Numbered from the stretch's first letter, positions 26,001 through 39,105 are shown. The stretch is 64,000 bases of DNA from Sisyra terminalis (GCA_958496175.1 OY292279.1:12648001-12712000), one strand, 5' to 3'. Notes: generated by a model from the letters alone, not told the origin. Program-made: numbers and translations.

Positions 26001-28957
26001 TATTTAGAACAATTTGGAAACCAATTATTGTTATTGAAAATAAATAAAATATTCGAATTTACTTCCACGTTTTCCACCTATTTCCAACAATTTTATATGT
26101 ACAACGTCCAAATGTGCGAAATCGAATAGTCTTTTAGTCATGTTAATTAACATAATGAAGGTCATTATTTTTTTTCGTTTTACATTGTATTTTCAAATAT
26201 AAGTGCACATTTGTGGCGATGAAATTTGGAAAGTGTTTTCCTTATACGATGCAGATATATAATAAGGAAGGGTTTTTTAAAATTCCTCCCCTAAAAGAGT
26301 GAAAAACAGTAGGAAAGTTTGTACGGGATAACGTTTAATAAACAATCGAAATTTCAAATTTAATAATCAATCAAAGTCCGTTAAAAGCGAAACGTTATTA
26401 CTGCTTAGTGAAAAACAAAGTCAATTTATTATTAGCAACAAAAACTTAGGGTCTGCTTAAAAATTTAAACTCTGATAAGTAGATATATCTGAAAAGGTTA
26501 AGTTAAGTTTATAAGTGAGCATTAAGTTTTTTGGCTTTCACATATTGTAAACCTGAAAAACCGAAATACGTATTCATAAATAAATACGTTAGTGAGTGAG
26601 TACCCTTACTAACGTTTTGAATGGGTAAGTGGTGATAACAGCGCATGCGCATAGCCCATTCTGCACGGATGCACGGCAAGATAGTCAATTTATATAAATG
26701 ATTGCATTTCGTTGAATTTTTAGGTGTTGATATATTTATCCTCATTAATTTTAGTATAATTTTTTTCCAAAACAAAATCATTTTCCCCTTTCATCAAACC
26801 TGTCTTCTATATTTAGTCAATTCTTTTTCGTTAATACAATACAAAATTTTCTTGACACTTTCTTAGTTGGTTACTGTACATGTTTCCAATTTGTTAAAGC
26901 TTAAAATCACATGGGATGGTTAAAAGGTAGTCAAACCGTTCGTGAAATATAATGGGGACAATTATGAAAAATTTTAAGATAAACGCAGTTAAACTTTTCT
27001 GTTCAGTTTAAATTATAACGACTTATGTATCCTTGTAACAACTGTATCTTTAAAATGGCCTCAAATTTTTCATAATTACTTTTCAATCATGTTTTGGACA
27101 TATTTAAAAGACAATTTATGTAAAAGAAAAAGCATTTTTTTAATCTATCACAAGGGAGAACTTTCTTTATATGATTTTGGAGTTAATAATGTTTTTTTTT
27201 TTTAAAAATAACACTTTTAAAACCTCGTAAAATTTGTGTAGGAAAAGTAATTTACTTACAATTATGACACTGTCTTACAATTTTTCCTAAATTTTCCAAT
27301 TTTTTTAAAGAAAAAGCCTCCAAGCTTAATTATTCTTAGTTAAGTAGAATAAATGCCCCATGCACTTATATTTGGCATTGACTGTGGTAGTGGCTTTGCT
27401 AAATTATTAAAATTTTAACAATCAAAACAAATTAACATCATAAAATCTCACATCCCAATGTCTAATAGTCGTTTGAATTCAATTGTGTGGGCTATCATTC
27501 GATATTGCTTGACCTATTCATAAATAATTTTTATTAATCAATAACTGAAAAGCAATCCAAGTGATATCGAAAATATTGCTTAATTAATCAAGATAACCAT
27601 TTTTATTCACTTAAAGGAAAAAATATTAAATTCTGAAAATCCGAAATTTTAGTGCTAACAGCGTTAGTGTCGAATCAATTATCAATTGAAATTTTTAGAA
27701 AAATATGTTTCAATTTTAACAAGCAAAAATTTCACGTAATTTATGCATTCCCCTTCTTTAATAATAGCAAATAATTAATGTAACTATTACTCATATCGAT
27801 TAAATCTCATTGAAACATATTATGTACGTTTCGCCGAAATTAAAAACATTATGAAGTAAAGTTATCCTCTTGAATTTCAAATGATTGAACATATGGAATT
27901 ACCAAATATTACATTTCCCTTTCCCTAACAATTTTAATGAATTCAATTTTCGTTGATAACAAAGATGTAACTACATATTAAATGCATAAATTTAACAGGG
28001 AGGCCGAGGGATGTTTGCTATGAACATTGAACTCCAGGTACATAACCGTGGGCTATTATAATCGAGAATATCGAGTGGTCGAATACAGGAAGTGGAGGAA
28101 CGATGAGCGTCGATTTTCGGTATTGTTGAACTTCTCGATCCATTGTTGATGATTAAACATTTGTTACCATTTGAAACAAATGGGCGATAAATGCAAAATG
28201 AGGAAAAACCGGAACAATGGTAATAGCTTAAAACAATTCAATAATCTATTAGGAAAATATTGACTTTTCATGAGGTATAAATTTGAAATTCCAACAAACC
28301 TAAGATAAATATTCCATTTTTCAATTGATTGTGTGCAAATCATCGTTTGATAAATGAATTTTCTATCAGACAAATGATTCGGTGCAATCAATGAAAATGG
28401 AGGAAATGGATTCGAGTTGGTTGTGTGGGAAAATGGGGGGTGGGTGGTGGAAAAATGTGTGGGGTGTGCACAATTCGTTGGGGCAAAGAAACGAAAATCT
28501 AAAACGGGGGGTTGGTTGGGACTCGGTTAAGATTGATAGCGAATTGTGTCTTCGGTTATGGCTGCCACTTGAAGGTGACACTCTCATTTTTCACGGAAAG
28601 TTTCATCAATTACGAAAACAGTTCTTAAACATTAAATCTGTGCACTCATTTCCACAAAGTTTCATCGACAGATTTTCCTAAATCGATGGTGGACATTTTC
28701 ATCGTTTTCCAAGTCTAAAGTTTTTCAATTTTCAGGCTTTTTAGATTGAGAATAGCATCTTTAATTGTAGTTTAAAGGGAATCCTTAAATTAACTGGTGA
28801 AATTAAAATTGAAATTACAAACGTTATTTATATAAAGTGTAGCAAAACACAAAGGATTATTTCAATAATTAATTATCAATAACTTTTATATCAATTATAT
28901 TTTGTCATAAAATTCAAAATATAAAATCGAGGAAAACCTCAATTTTATCATCAAAAT
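23006..28957. other. Long non-coding stretch with one notable open frame (24250-24540)
   Basis: Apart from the open frame listed separately at 24250-24540 no gene is seen. A dispersed repeat pair of about 50 bases lies at 25617-25665 and 26328-26380 (shared ACAATCGAAATTT and TTTAATAATCA). At 28390-28590 a G-rich stretch gives open frames on both strands with biased, unconvincing composition. Confidence 0.5.
24250..24540 (+). other. Unassigned open frame of protein-like composition
   Basis: Between a stop at 24244-24246 and one at 24538-24540 lies an open frame of 96 codons. Its first 75 residues look protein-like: RGRKIWRRQAKSLAKQ, then LEIPHPPIFQTGLLP and CLERMYARNLCKIYKERD. The underlying DNA is richer in GC than its surroundings. 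I recognise no family. No ATG opens it, and a good splice acceptor and donor in register are not obvious, so it could be an exon, a gene fragment or an old retrocopy. Confidence 0.35.
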
Positions 28958-29213
28958 AAGATTTTTTCGCTGACTTTGAACAGTTATACTGTGTATACAA
29001 TATATAAGATATATTGCAGTCCAATAGTATAATTTAATTGACCACTGAGGAAGATTGCTTGGCAATCGAAATACGTATCTGGGCAATACGTCACGAATAT
29101 TTTTGTTTGAACTTCTGTTCAAATTTATGTTTGTGGTATGATTTTTATATATTATTATATTAAATTATACTACATAAATTGGACTGCAATATATCTTATA
29201 TATTGTATACACA
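28958..29213. repeat. Family B repeat, single-core copy
   Basis: The inverted ends GTGTATACAATATATAAG (28991) and CTTATATATTGTATACAC (29195) enclose one hammerhead-like core. The left arm extends outward to 28958 with AAGATTTTTTCGCTGACTTT, a segment that in inverted form also borders the copies at 4480 and 56935. This is the most compact intact family B copy. Confidence 0.75.
29040..29084 (+). ncRNA. Hammerhead-ribozyme-like core, intact family B
   Basis: CCA, CTGAGGA, extra A, GATTGC-TTG-GCAATC, GAAATACGTATC, TGG, in that order with no mismatches. Stem I can pair CCA/UGG, stem II is 6 bp, and stem III is the palindrome AUACGUAU, which pairs either as 2 bp over a four-base loop or as 8 bp between two molecules. 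AUC is the expected cleavage triplet. Confidence 0.55.
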
Positions 29214-32200
29214 CTCAACTTTATCAATTATATACAGTATACAAATTCACGTGCCTAAGTTTATTGCTTTTAAGAAATGCCAATAAAGGGGATGAAATTT
29301 ATAACACATTTATTTGCATCCCTTCATATTTTCATAAGGAAATTTAATAAAATAAATCAATATTTCCAATACCTTTCTTAATACCATTAAGACGTCGTTG
29401 TTATGCACTTTTATTTAATAACATTTAATTCCACTGCTTTCTTCATATTCCATAATATGTTACCATTTTCATCCCTTCGATAGATCGCCCTCAAAACGAA
29501 CCAAGCTGTCAGGCATGATGTGATAAATGCACTTTAATAATAATAATAATAAAAAGATGTTTGAATGCTCATCCATTAATAATATTACATTTTCCGTTTT
29601 ATATTCTATTTATTAAAACTGTTATACCAAACAATGAGAATTTTTTTATATAAATTTCCTTGAATTTCAGTTACACGTGAACGGTTTTCCTGTGAAGATA
29701 ATAAAGTTGAGGGCAACAACCTTAATATAACTTCAGAATTCGTTTATGTCCATTTGTCGTATACACACTTTATTGGAAATTCCAGCGGTCAGAAAAATCA
29801 CCCTTGGAGTGATCCGGTTGCATCACATCCTTCATTTCTCAAATCCTATGATTGTACGATTGGAAAGGATACGTTGGGATGGACCCAACGACGGTTCTCA
29901 TAATATATTTATTTCGTTGTAATAGAGACCCTTCGTATTTCAACCCTCATGTATGAATTTTTTCAATCGATCATCGACCAGTAATAAAATAATTTCTTTA
30001 ATGGAAAATTAATTATTGGGTAGTTAATATTTTCAAGATATATTTCGACACCATTTTTACTTTCAATTCGAAAATAGTTTTTAAACTTTCAGACTAAATT
30101 ATTGTGAAAATTATAAGCTTTTGATGCAATTTAATATAAAATATTATTCGTTTTTTACGTTAATAAATTAAATTAATAAAAATTATTTTAATAAACTAAT
30201 GCATTAGCTTATGAAATACCTGACATTTCAATAGGTCCTCATACCTATCTCACTAAAAGCTCTCAAAATTTATAACAGTTATTATTCATGTTTTATATTT
30301 TCCTATATTTAATATGCTAAATTTATTAATATCATTTAAAAGTGCTTTCATTAATTTTATACATTAATAACAAAATATTTCTTGTAAGTTTTTTTATGTT
30401 AAAGCTCGTAAATATAGTTCACGAAAACTTGCTTTAGAAAATAATAAAGTTTGTATTTGCAGAATATTTATTATACTATTAAAATAAAAAAAATTAATAC
30501 TTATAAAACATCATTAATAGTCATAATATAATTTAACTGCGATAAATAAGGCGTTTTTAAAAGCTCAAATGATACTGGTTTGTCCATACTAGTAACAAGG
30601 TAATCGGAGATATAATATAATTATAAATTATGAAAATTAAACCTCCTTCTCAAATTTGATAAATAAAATGATAAGTGAATTACTTGATCTGATTTTTATT
30701 ACCAACTCCTTAAATTGATTTGGCATTGCATAAATAATTTCTATTATAGTTTTATCGCGTTTATTTGATCATTTTTATAGAATGTGTAGGACCAAATGAT
30801 GAAGGTCTAACTAAGAATAAGCATTATCTCAAAAAACTTTCAGAACTAATTTCTGGATAAAATGTTTTCCTTAATTTTCCGGTGATTGGAAGTAAGTAAT
30901 TTCGTTTTTTTTATCGAGTTGCTTGAAATAATTTTGAAACTTCGAAACGCCACTCGATATTAACCAAATTTCAAACAGTTTCCTAATTTTCCAACAAAAT
31001 TTAGACAAATATTTCCAAATCCCATTTTCAACTATATTCTTTGTTCCAATTTTTCTGCATTTTATATTGTAAGTAATTGTATAAGGTTTATTAAGTGTAT
31101 ATTTTTAAATATTCAATAGCGGAAAATGGGTTTTTCAAGTAATTCGATTCGATTTCTGAAAATGGGTATATACACTGGAGCTTTCACCTTAACATTGCAT
31201 TTTCTCCTTTTTTTTCTTTTATCCGAGATACCATTGAAAGTTTAAAAAAAATTTACATGGAAAATTTAAAAAGCGAAAGACAAATTCCTTTTTTAATTAA
31301 CGTTCTTGAAATTCTGCTAGCTAAACGAACAGTTTCCTAGAATTTTGCTGGGGCAAAAAAATAGTTGCAAATCACAGTTGGGAAGTCCTTGATAAAATCA
31401 ACATTTTTATGGAAAAAAATCATCTTTTTTAACCTTTAAAAGTCAATTTGAATTTTTTGATATAAATGGGACTTACTTCAATATAATCTCTGTTTAACGA
31501 AAACATAATTATCAAAAACGGATAATTCTGTGGAAAATTCCAACTGTTTATTCATACAAAAAGAATACTGAACTAAGTGTAACAATTAATTATTTAAAAT
31601 TAAAATAAGTTTCGATTTTCTCCAAAAATGTTCAAGAGGGGAGCAAAATAAGTCATTGCATACGATCGGCCGACACCTTAAGATCGGATCTGAGAATGTG
31701 TACATATTGCTGCGGACTTAGCACATTAGAAAATTATAACAATGAAATTGAAATGCGATGAAGAATGAAGAAGTTTCAGAACTTTTTCTGAGAGAACTAA
31801 TTAAATAATTAAACTAATTAAATATAAAATTAGATAGAAAAAAAAAGATCCTTGAAGTTTTATAAAATTTGATCGACTTTTCTGGCAATTAACCTAAGTG
31901 GTATACGAGGCGTTTATCGTCAATTATAGTTAGTAATTAAACAGTGATAAGTATCAATACAAATCGAAAACAATTAACAATGAAAAATAAATCGATATTG
32001 ACAACCATAAATCAATATATGAAGTTTTAACCAAATAAACATGTGTGCCCTAAATTCTTATTGTTGTATATCCTTAAACTCAAATCGTAAAAGCCTTACC
32101 GTATAATGAAAACAATATAATTGTAAGAACGAAGAGAATTCTTAAGCCGAATGCCAATTTTGAACACTCAGCACCCAAATGTTTCAAAAATAACTATTTT

Positions 32201-32614
32201 TTAATGAAACACGTTATTGTCCTTAATGAAATCCAAAATATCAAAAAAGCAAGTCAATCTTTTTCCGTGGAAAACTCAGAAAAACCTGACCCAAACCTTA
32301 CTACAAAATGGTTATTCGACTTTTATCATGTACAAAGAAACATTGATTTTCTTAAAATAATTTTTAAACACAGCAATTAGTAAATTAATAAAAAGTTAAG
32401 CCCAAGAAAAAAATACTTTCAAAATGACTTGAGTTTCCATTTATATAATACTATTCTCGAACCATAGCTTTTGATTGAGTAAAAGCTGAGATACGTAGTA
32501 AACATACTTAATTACTAATTTTACCGAGAAATATTTTTTAATTGGTGAATTTTCCAAAGTAAAGGCTTAGTTCGTTTTTTTATCGTTGTTATAATGTTTT
32601 TATTTTTCTTTCAG
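29214..32614. other. AT-rich non-coding stretch, likely intron or upstream DNA of the PTB gene
   Basis: No gene is recognised. A short (AAT)n run lies at 29536-29551. At its right end the T-rich tract TTTTTATTTTTCTTTCAG (32597-32614) is a strong splice acceptor for the exon that follows. Confidence 0.55.
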
Positions 32615-32761
32615 AATATACATATGTCCCATGCATTACGTCGAATTTCCTACGCCACATGTGAACCGGAATTCAATCAATTCAGTTTCTTGGCCCGCGA
32701 CCCAAAAAGCTCCCTAACCGAACAAAACTGCTACTCATTTTACACATCAACACCCACTCAG
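32615..32761 (+). CDS. Internal exon of a PTB/PID-domain adaptor protein (SH2D5-like)
   Basis: The exon is bounded by a textbook acceptor (TTTTTCTTTCAG) and donor (CAG|GTAAGT), is 147 bases long, and is open as exactly 49 codons (phase 0 on both sides). It reads NIHMSHALRRISYATCEPEF, then NQFSFLARDPKS...QNCYSFYTSTPTQ. This is the middle of a phosphotyrosine-binding fold: the strand with HALRRISYATC, the turn, the FSFLARDP strand, and the CYSF strand. From memory the closest wording is the PTB domain of vertebrate SH2D5 (HALRRILYST..., QFAFVARNP). PTB domains bind NPxY-type peptides or lipids in signalling adaptors. The flanking exons of the domain were not found in this window, which implies long introns. 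Coding strand and frame are firm; the family name is tentative. Confidence 0.75.
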
Positions 32762-35599
32762 GTAAGTTTCCATACTATAACAGTGTAACACTTTCCCAAT
32801 TGCAAGAATTTCATCATTGCATCTCATCGAAAAACCACAAATTTCCGACCCAATTCCCTCCCAAATCGAGTGAGATGAAATTATTTAATTAAAGCGCATT
32901 CTATTCACGTTTCCATCTTTCTCCGACACACATATGTGACCCATCTGGAAACACATCCGGAAAAACATTTTCCCCACGGCAAACGTGCGGAAGAGGTTTA
33001 TCTGACACATAAATGCGCTATCTCCAACTGTACAACGGAATGTTATGTAAGAGTATTCGGCGACATACTACATACTACCAGACGACGTCATATATAATAA
33101 CACACGAATTAACGCTTCTCTAATGACGTCACATTGTCAACTGATTACGTAATACAAAATAAAGTACTCAATCATTAACAGAGTCCTCTTGTATTTCGCT
33201 AAGTTTTAGTCTCTTGACTCCTCTTCCCAATACGTCTCAACTAGACAAGCTCTTGTCGCAATCGTATTCCTGTTCATGTCGACATCCAGAAATAATAATT
33301 ATTGTGCTATGTCAATCTGTTTATATATGTGTGAGGTTTTTCCTTACAAATTCCGGTTTGGGCTTAATGGCGGAATTGTCTTAAATGTGTTATGTGTGCT
33401 GGAGATATGCTTTCGGAAAACATTTGAAATTTTCGCCACTGTTTATATATAACCAACAGAGGCCATGCGGTGATGGAATGGGAACCCAGTCGGTTTCCTA
33501 CATTGTAGCTCAAAGTACACAAATAAAGCAATTGGGGCGCTTGACTCGTACACAAAACTTGTGTAACTGATATTGAATGTTTATGTGCATGTACATGTAC
33601 AATACTTCCTGGAATACAATACATAAGCGGCATAAACAGAGTGAATGAGACACAGGACAAATATAACAAAGATATTAGAAGATTAGCTCCCTACTCTGCA
33701 AGTATATATACTATATACTATATACTCTACCTGCCATTACGAGCTTTTCGTCTCTTCGGCCTGGTTAAATACGCTGGCGTACGAACAAAAGTACTCGAGC
33801 GTATTTCTGTTTGAAACATGTAAGAGGATCACGGACTGTCGAGGGAAAATATGAGATGGGACGAGATGGACTTATAATTGCTGTCTGACCACAAGTTAAC
33901 AATAGTGGTTTTTCTTACAACACACAAAAAAAATATAAGTAAAACCCTCGGTAAAAAGCCCTTAAAACAAGCGAAACTGAACTATTCAAGCCAGTGAACA
34001 TCCATGCAATTATGATTGCATATATACTAAGAATTACTCGTATATTTCATATTCTTTAGATGCTTGTGAAAATAATAATTCCTAGCATGTTTAAATTAAA
34101 AAAGCTGGTCAAGTGCAACTTAAACTCGGGCACTTAGGGTTCCGAGCATAAAAATAAGTTGTAGGAATAAAATGGTAAAAGTTAGACTTAGGATTATCTA
34201 ACGAAATCGTTCAACTTTTTATACCTACTGGCATTTTTGAACTACCTCGTATTTCAAATCAGAAATCTTAAAATATGTCTTCTTAATATCTTCAATAAGC
34301 CCTTATGCTATATATCTATGATATTTTCAATTTTTATTATTGGCAATAACTGTGATAACGACAAAAATGCATTTTAAAAGAGTTTAAAAAACGGTTTTGT
34401 CTCGACAATAATTTCAACTATAATTTTAAGAATAATGACTTTTAATGATACATGATTGAGTACTTGAAAAAGTCCTGAAAAGCGGCAAATATTGTATAAA
34501 AGTCAACAAATTTGAAAATTTGATTTTTTTTAGTCCAAAATCCTATGATAATACCCAATTTTTCTATGATATGCTAACGAAGTATTGAGTTGTCATAAAA
34601 ATTCGGAGCAATTAAATACATAAAATTTAAATTTAAATAACTTTTGAAGATGACCAGACACTTGCCCACTAGAAAAATTCTTACACAAAATTTTCCTACG
34701 GAAAGTTGCTCCTTAGCATTATTACTCACTCCTAAGTTGCCCACATATAAATTTTCCTCACGTAGAAAATTCTTCATACAGAAATTAACGTACAATGATA
34801 TATCCTCATTTGCAAATTAACCCACAGAAAAAAAACATTATTTTTTAATTATTTATCTTTTATTTTTGGTGGTATTTCTATAGAGGTGCTTTACGCCTGT
34901 GCATAGAAATAGAAGAACTACAAAATTTATACAAATAAGTATAGTTAAATAAATTTATTATTTAAATATTTTTTTTATTAGTGTGGTAAAAGTTGTGTTA
35001 GTATAACGATTTCATAATAAATTGAAATTGAATGAACAAAAAAATCATGAATTAAATTATAAACAAAGTAGAAACTAAAACGTTACTAGATATTGGCAAC
35101 ACTAAACGAGGAATAAGTCCTTATTTTTTTTTTTCAAATTTTAAACTTTTTCAAAAACATGATTTATTTTTTATATAATTATATTGGGTTAGTAGTGTAT
35201 TAAAATATAAAAAATAAAATAAGAATTGGTTAATGGCTGTTTAGAAGTGGGGGGAAGATATAAGATAAAGGGGGATTTCTCTATGCTTATAAACATAGTT
35301 AGTTATAAAATAGTTCGCAACTCTTTGTGGGTAATTTCGTGTGAAGAATTTTCAAGTGGGCAACTATCATCAAACTACTTACAAAATTGAATATTCGACT
35401 ATTGAATCAAAATAAGTAGAATTTTATTTATTAATTTCTTTTTTCATACAGTTGGGTTATCCAGGATGATGTAAGTTGAGCCTCAACACTGCACTCTCAG
35501 GGCTTATTGTGCTTCCTGGGTCCCTAATTCACCTAGCTAAACTCAAACAGCTGGGCAGACTTCACCACTCGTTACACTAGGAGCTTTCCAATAATTTCC
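32762..35599. other. Intron-like stretch after the PTB exon
   Basis: It starts with the donor GTAAGT. The first 1.1 kb are less AT-rich than the surrounding DNA, with CGACATACTACATACTACC and a TATAC repeat at 33701-33726, but show no exon. At 35451-35590 there is another richer patch; CATACAG|TTGGG...GATGAT|GTAAGT would delimit a 19-nt microexon (35452-35470) that cannot be confirmed. Confidence 0.5.
34101..34152. repeat. Fragment of a dispersed insect repeat (GGTCAAGTGC ... AGGGTTCCG)
   Basis: CTGGTCAAGTGC followed about 20 bases later by GGGCACTTAGGGTTCCGAG matches a wording I know as very common in insect genomes (ggtcaagtgcgag...gggttccgta). Only one end is present. Related ends occur at 51259 and, inverted, at 54442. 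Confidence 0.4.
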
Positions 35600-35995
35600 A
35601 TTCCAGGGCTTGAAATAAGCTTCATTAGAATCAATGCACTTTTGCTAGCGCAAAAAATGTATTTTTGTCAACTAACCAAAAACAAAATGCTTGGGATTCT
35701 ATGAAGTTGACGCAGGTAATTTTTGCTTGATCCTGATCAATAAATGTCCTATTGGTAATTAACTTTTGAAAGAGCTTTAAAAAATTGTGGTCATTTGGCA
35801 AAAGGTTGAAGAAGTACGGTGAGGGATGCATAACTTCAACCTGCAGTTTGTTCAATTTCTGGATGGTTATTTGGGAAATGTGTGAAGGGGAATTATAATG
35901 AAATAAAATAGGATCTCTTCTGTTGACCAATGCTGATTGATACTGGCGTAATTTGCGGTACATTTTACTAATTTCTTGACGGCAAGACTGCTGTT
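35600..35995 (-). pseudogene. Mariner-family transposase, C-terminal relic
   Basis: On the minus strand: CRQEISKMYRKLRQYQSALV, NRRDPILFHYNSPSHISQIT, PNDHNFLKLFQKLITNRTF and, after a frameshift, QKCIDSNEAYF. These match the second half of mariner transposases (compare ...PALVNR..PILLHDNARPH, LSPTDYHFF, WQKCvdcnGSYF). The second catalytic Asp of the DD34D triad is lost (HDNA is now HYNS), while the third (NDH) is kept. Frameshifts occur near 35965-35990 and near 35630. About 130 of some 345 residues remain. Terminal inverted repeats were not identified. Confidence 0.8.
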
Positions 35996-38148
35996 ATAGT
36001 TTGGTCCTGATTTAGAAAACTGTTGTGAAGAAAACTGGCAAAACTGGCAACTGTTTCCGCGGAAAATTGTTCTAATTTAAAATTAAAATGATCAAAAATA
36101 ATCGATCAAAATTGCTTATTTGATATGTAGCGATTTTTTTCTAAGACTAAGGATAATAGCTGGGCTTATTGAAAATTTATTTTATAAGTATTTTATTCAA
36201 AAAAATGCATCAAAAAGTACATTCAGCAAAATGCACACAGCTTTCAAAGCTTTGTTTAAGTACATTCAGAAAACTATAGGATTTTAGTAAATTAAAACAA
36301 ATAACTATAGACTATTTTGTAAAAAATAATTCATTTCAAATAATATGTACTTAATAAAAAATTGTACTAGAAAACGTGGTTTAATTAAAATTTTATCAGC
36401 AGTTTTATAATTAAAAACGGAAAAAATGATTTAGGCATAGCGTTTTGCTATTTTAAATTGCATTCAACAGCAAGAAGAATCTTTTGATTCGAAAATTGAA
36501 ATCTCGGAAATAGTTCCAAAAGTTCTATATGTTTAGTGAAAATATTTATTAAAATTGGAGAAACAACTATAAGAAACGGAGAATGGAAGTTTATGAATAG
36601 TAACGAAATGTAGTCCTGGAGAAAAATGAAGATAATTTAATGGATAAATGAAGTCACAAACATGGTAGAATTGCGATGAATCAACGTGGTTGTGGTGATA
36701 AGAATAAAAATAATTTGTAAGCGAAATTTTTTCTGAGCAAAAAGATTCATACTTGATTTTGTGGAAAGTCAAAAGAAAATCAGAACTTGAATGATTGAAA
36801 TTTTGAACTTCTTCAAAAAAAAAAAGAACCATATCGATTTAAAGAACTTTGCAAAGCATAGAGGACACAGGGAGGACGAATTTAATCACTGGGAAACGAA
36901 GACTATTGTTAGGCAAAAAAGTGAAAAAAAATTTTGAAAATTTGATCCTTCGATGGACGTTCCTACATTTCAATCAAAATATACATGGTGAGGGAGAATA
37001 ATGGAGATTTTTTTTCAACATTAAAATAATACACAAAATTTTTGATCCTGTTTGATAAAAACAATTTGCTGGAATTCATATCTTGAACTAGTTGTCGTGA
37101 TAAGGTATATAAGTGTTAGTAAATATGGAAATTTTGTAAAAAAAAGTTATGATTTTAGTACTTTTGGAAATAATATTTCAATATTCAATTTAAAAATATA
37201 CAATTTTTTTCTACTTTTGTGATTGACATAATACATTATCTTTTTACAATACAACAGTTTGGTACAGTTTAACGAACTCCACATTCAAATGACTATCTAC
37301 CAATTCGTCTATTATTCAGTCACCCTGTTTTTGTTAACATTTCAATTGAAAGCTGATACAATTGAATTGAGGCATCATCAGATAAAGCCCATTGTGGAAA
37401 TCATATGCAAAATTTAATGAAATTTTTAATCAGTGCTTTAAAATGCTGACAAAAAATAACGTGTAGGTACCTATCCGAGACACGAGTGGTATGAGACACG
37501 TAATATTCGCACAATTAATTCGAGTAAAACGAAAACGATGAAGCGCTCTAACATTGTTCGATGCAGACATCCATTCCCGTTCCCATCCTGCCAACCTCCA
37601 GCATCCCATTTGATCCCAACGCACGAGTAGACCACCCTTTGCATACGTATATACATAAAATATTTTTCCTTCGCCCAGTATAATGTAAAACCTGTCCTCA
37701 ACGTCCTGTTTTACATTGAAGGCCTTCTATTTAATCCTTGTTCTGATCAACCCCTTAAACCTTATACACCCACCTGAATAAGCTGAATAATTTAAATATT
37801 CTGAATCTTGTGTTTGATGCTTTGTATTTTTCATGTCACGTCTTAATGCAAAAAAAATGGTTATGGAAACAGGAGGTTTTTCAGGTATAAACATTCAGTG
37901 TTTTCTGTTAAATTGAATTAAAGTTTATTTAAATTTTTATGATATTAACATTTTGAATTCAACGCGAAGGAAAATTTAATAACCGACCGACAAGCGTTGT
38001 TCTTGTTTTCATTAAAAATTACTGTTTTATTTTAAAGAAAAAAAATATTAATTAAGACTTCCTATATGCAACAAAACTTTTATAAAATAAATAAGGAATT
38101 TCATCAATAGATTATATTCTTTCCAGAACTTTAAAATCACAGTATAAA
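35996..38148. other. AT-rich non-coding stretch
   Basis: No gene recognised. The minus-strand open frame at 36533-36832 is rich in Phe, His and Ser and has no family motif. At 37430-37700 GC rises and two overlapping minus-strand frames appear, again without motifs. Confidence 0.5.
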
Positions 38149-39105
38149 TCTATCTTCTTCTATTATTATAAAGAGGAAAGATTTAATTGTTTGTTTGCTT
38201 TGAATAGGCTCCGAAACTACTTGACCGATTTGAAAAATTCTTTCACTGTTGGGAAGCTACACTATTTCCGGTGGCCATAGGCTATATTAAATTTTCAAAA
38301 AATTTAGGAATCCATACTAAAACTCCAATAATGTAACCCAAGGTCTGAAAAAATTACCAAAAAAAAAATTATTTTATCGCGTGCGCTGCAAAAACTATTG
38401 GTTATAGAACAAAATAATGTGCTACGATTGTGCAGAACATATCATTATCTACAAAAAATAGAGCGACAGCATATTTCTAACTATTATAGTTATGTCACAA
38501 TAAGTGTTTTTTCATTTTAAAAAATAAATATAAATGCCACCGTTATAAAAGCTCTTTTATTTATACTTTGGGATTAATCTTTATCAAAATAAATGACTTC
38601 ATATTTAAATTTGCTTCAATACAATTATATAACTTTTGGAGTTATTCAATTTGAACATTCCATTCGAAAGATATTACAAGTTTAAAAATGTAAGTTATTT
38701 GAAAAATGTCGCATGGTCACCGCTCTATACTTATAATTAAGACCAACTTTATTGAACTTGGCGATATTTTTTATTTATGTATAGATGCTGATTGATTTAC
38801 AGATTATTTGGTTTACGGTAGGTATACCTACTGTAGCTATACGCAATATACATACTCTTTTTAGATATTTATAAATATTTTTTGAAAATTAATTGATTAT
38901 TACACAGAACAATTTTATTCTTTGCAACAGTTTATTAAATGTGTCTTTTTAAAGTTGACAAAATAGTGTTTTTACGTATGATTATGTTTTTCGTAAAAGA
39001 AATAAGAAAAATAAAAAATTTTATATGCCACTACAAATGGCAAATTTGAAAAGAAAACATAATCTACACCTACGTTACGCAAACGAAGTTGCGGAGATCA
39101 GCTAG
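38149..39105 (+). mobile_element. Helitron-like non-autonomous element, 957 bp
   Basis: The 5' end TCTATCTTCTTC follows an A. The next 150 bases carry the wording common in insect Helitrons (TTGTTTGTTTGC, CCGAAACTACTTGACCGATT, GGCCATAGGCTATAT). The 3' end has a hairpin CGCAA...TTGCG (39079-39094) followed by GAGATCAGCTAG, and a T follows. Insertion between A and T fits the Helitron rule. No Rep/helicase ORF is present. Confidence 0.75.

Noticed and set aside
28382..28681. 99-codon open frame on + and 73-codon frame on -
   Set aside because: It arises from a G-rich stretch with skewed Gly/Trp or Pro/His composition; no motif, start context or splice signals.
35452..35470. 19-nt microexon between CATACAG and GTAAGT
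   Set aside because: Two matching splice-like motifs alone are weak; the length would break the phase of the PTB exon.
36533..36832. 99-codon minus-strand open frame
   Set aside because: Composition (Phe, His, Ser, Tyr) fits a chance frame in AT-rich DNA and no domain is visible.
37366..37390. CATCATCAG (CTGATGATG on the minus strand)
   Set aside because: No GAAA and no hairpin at the right distance.
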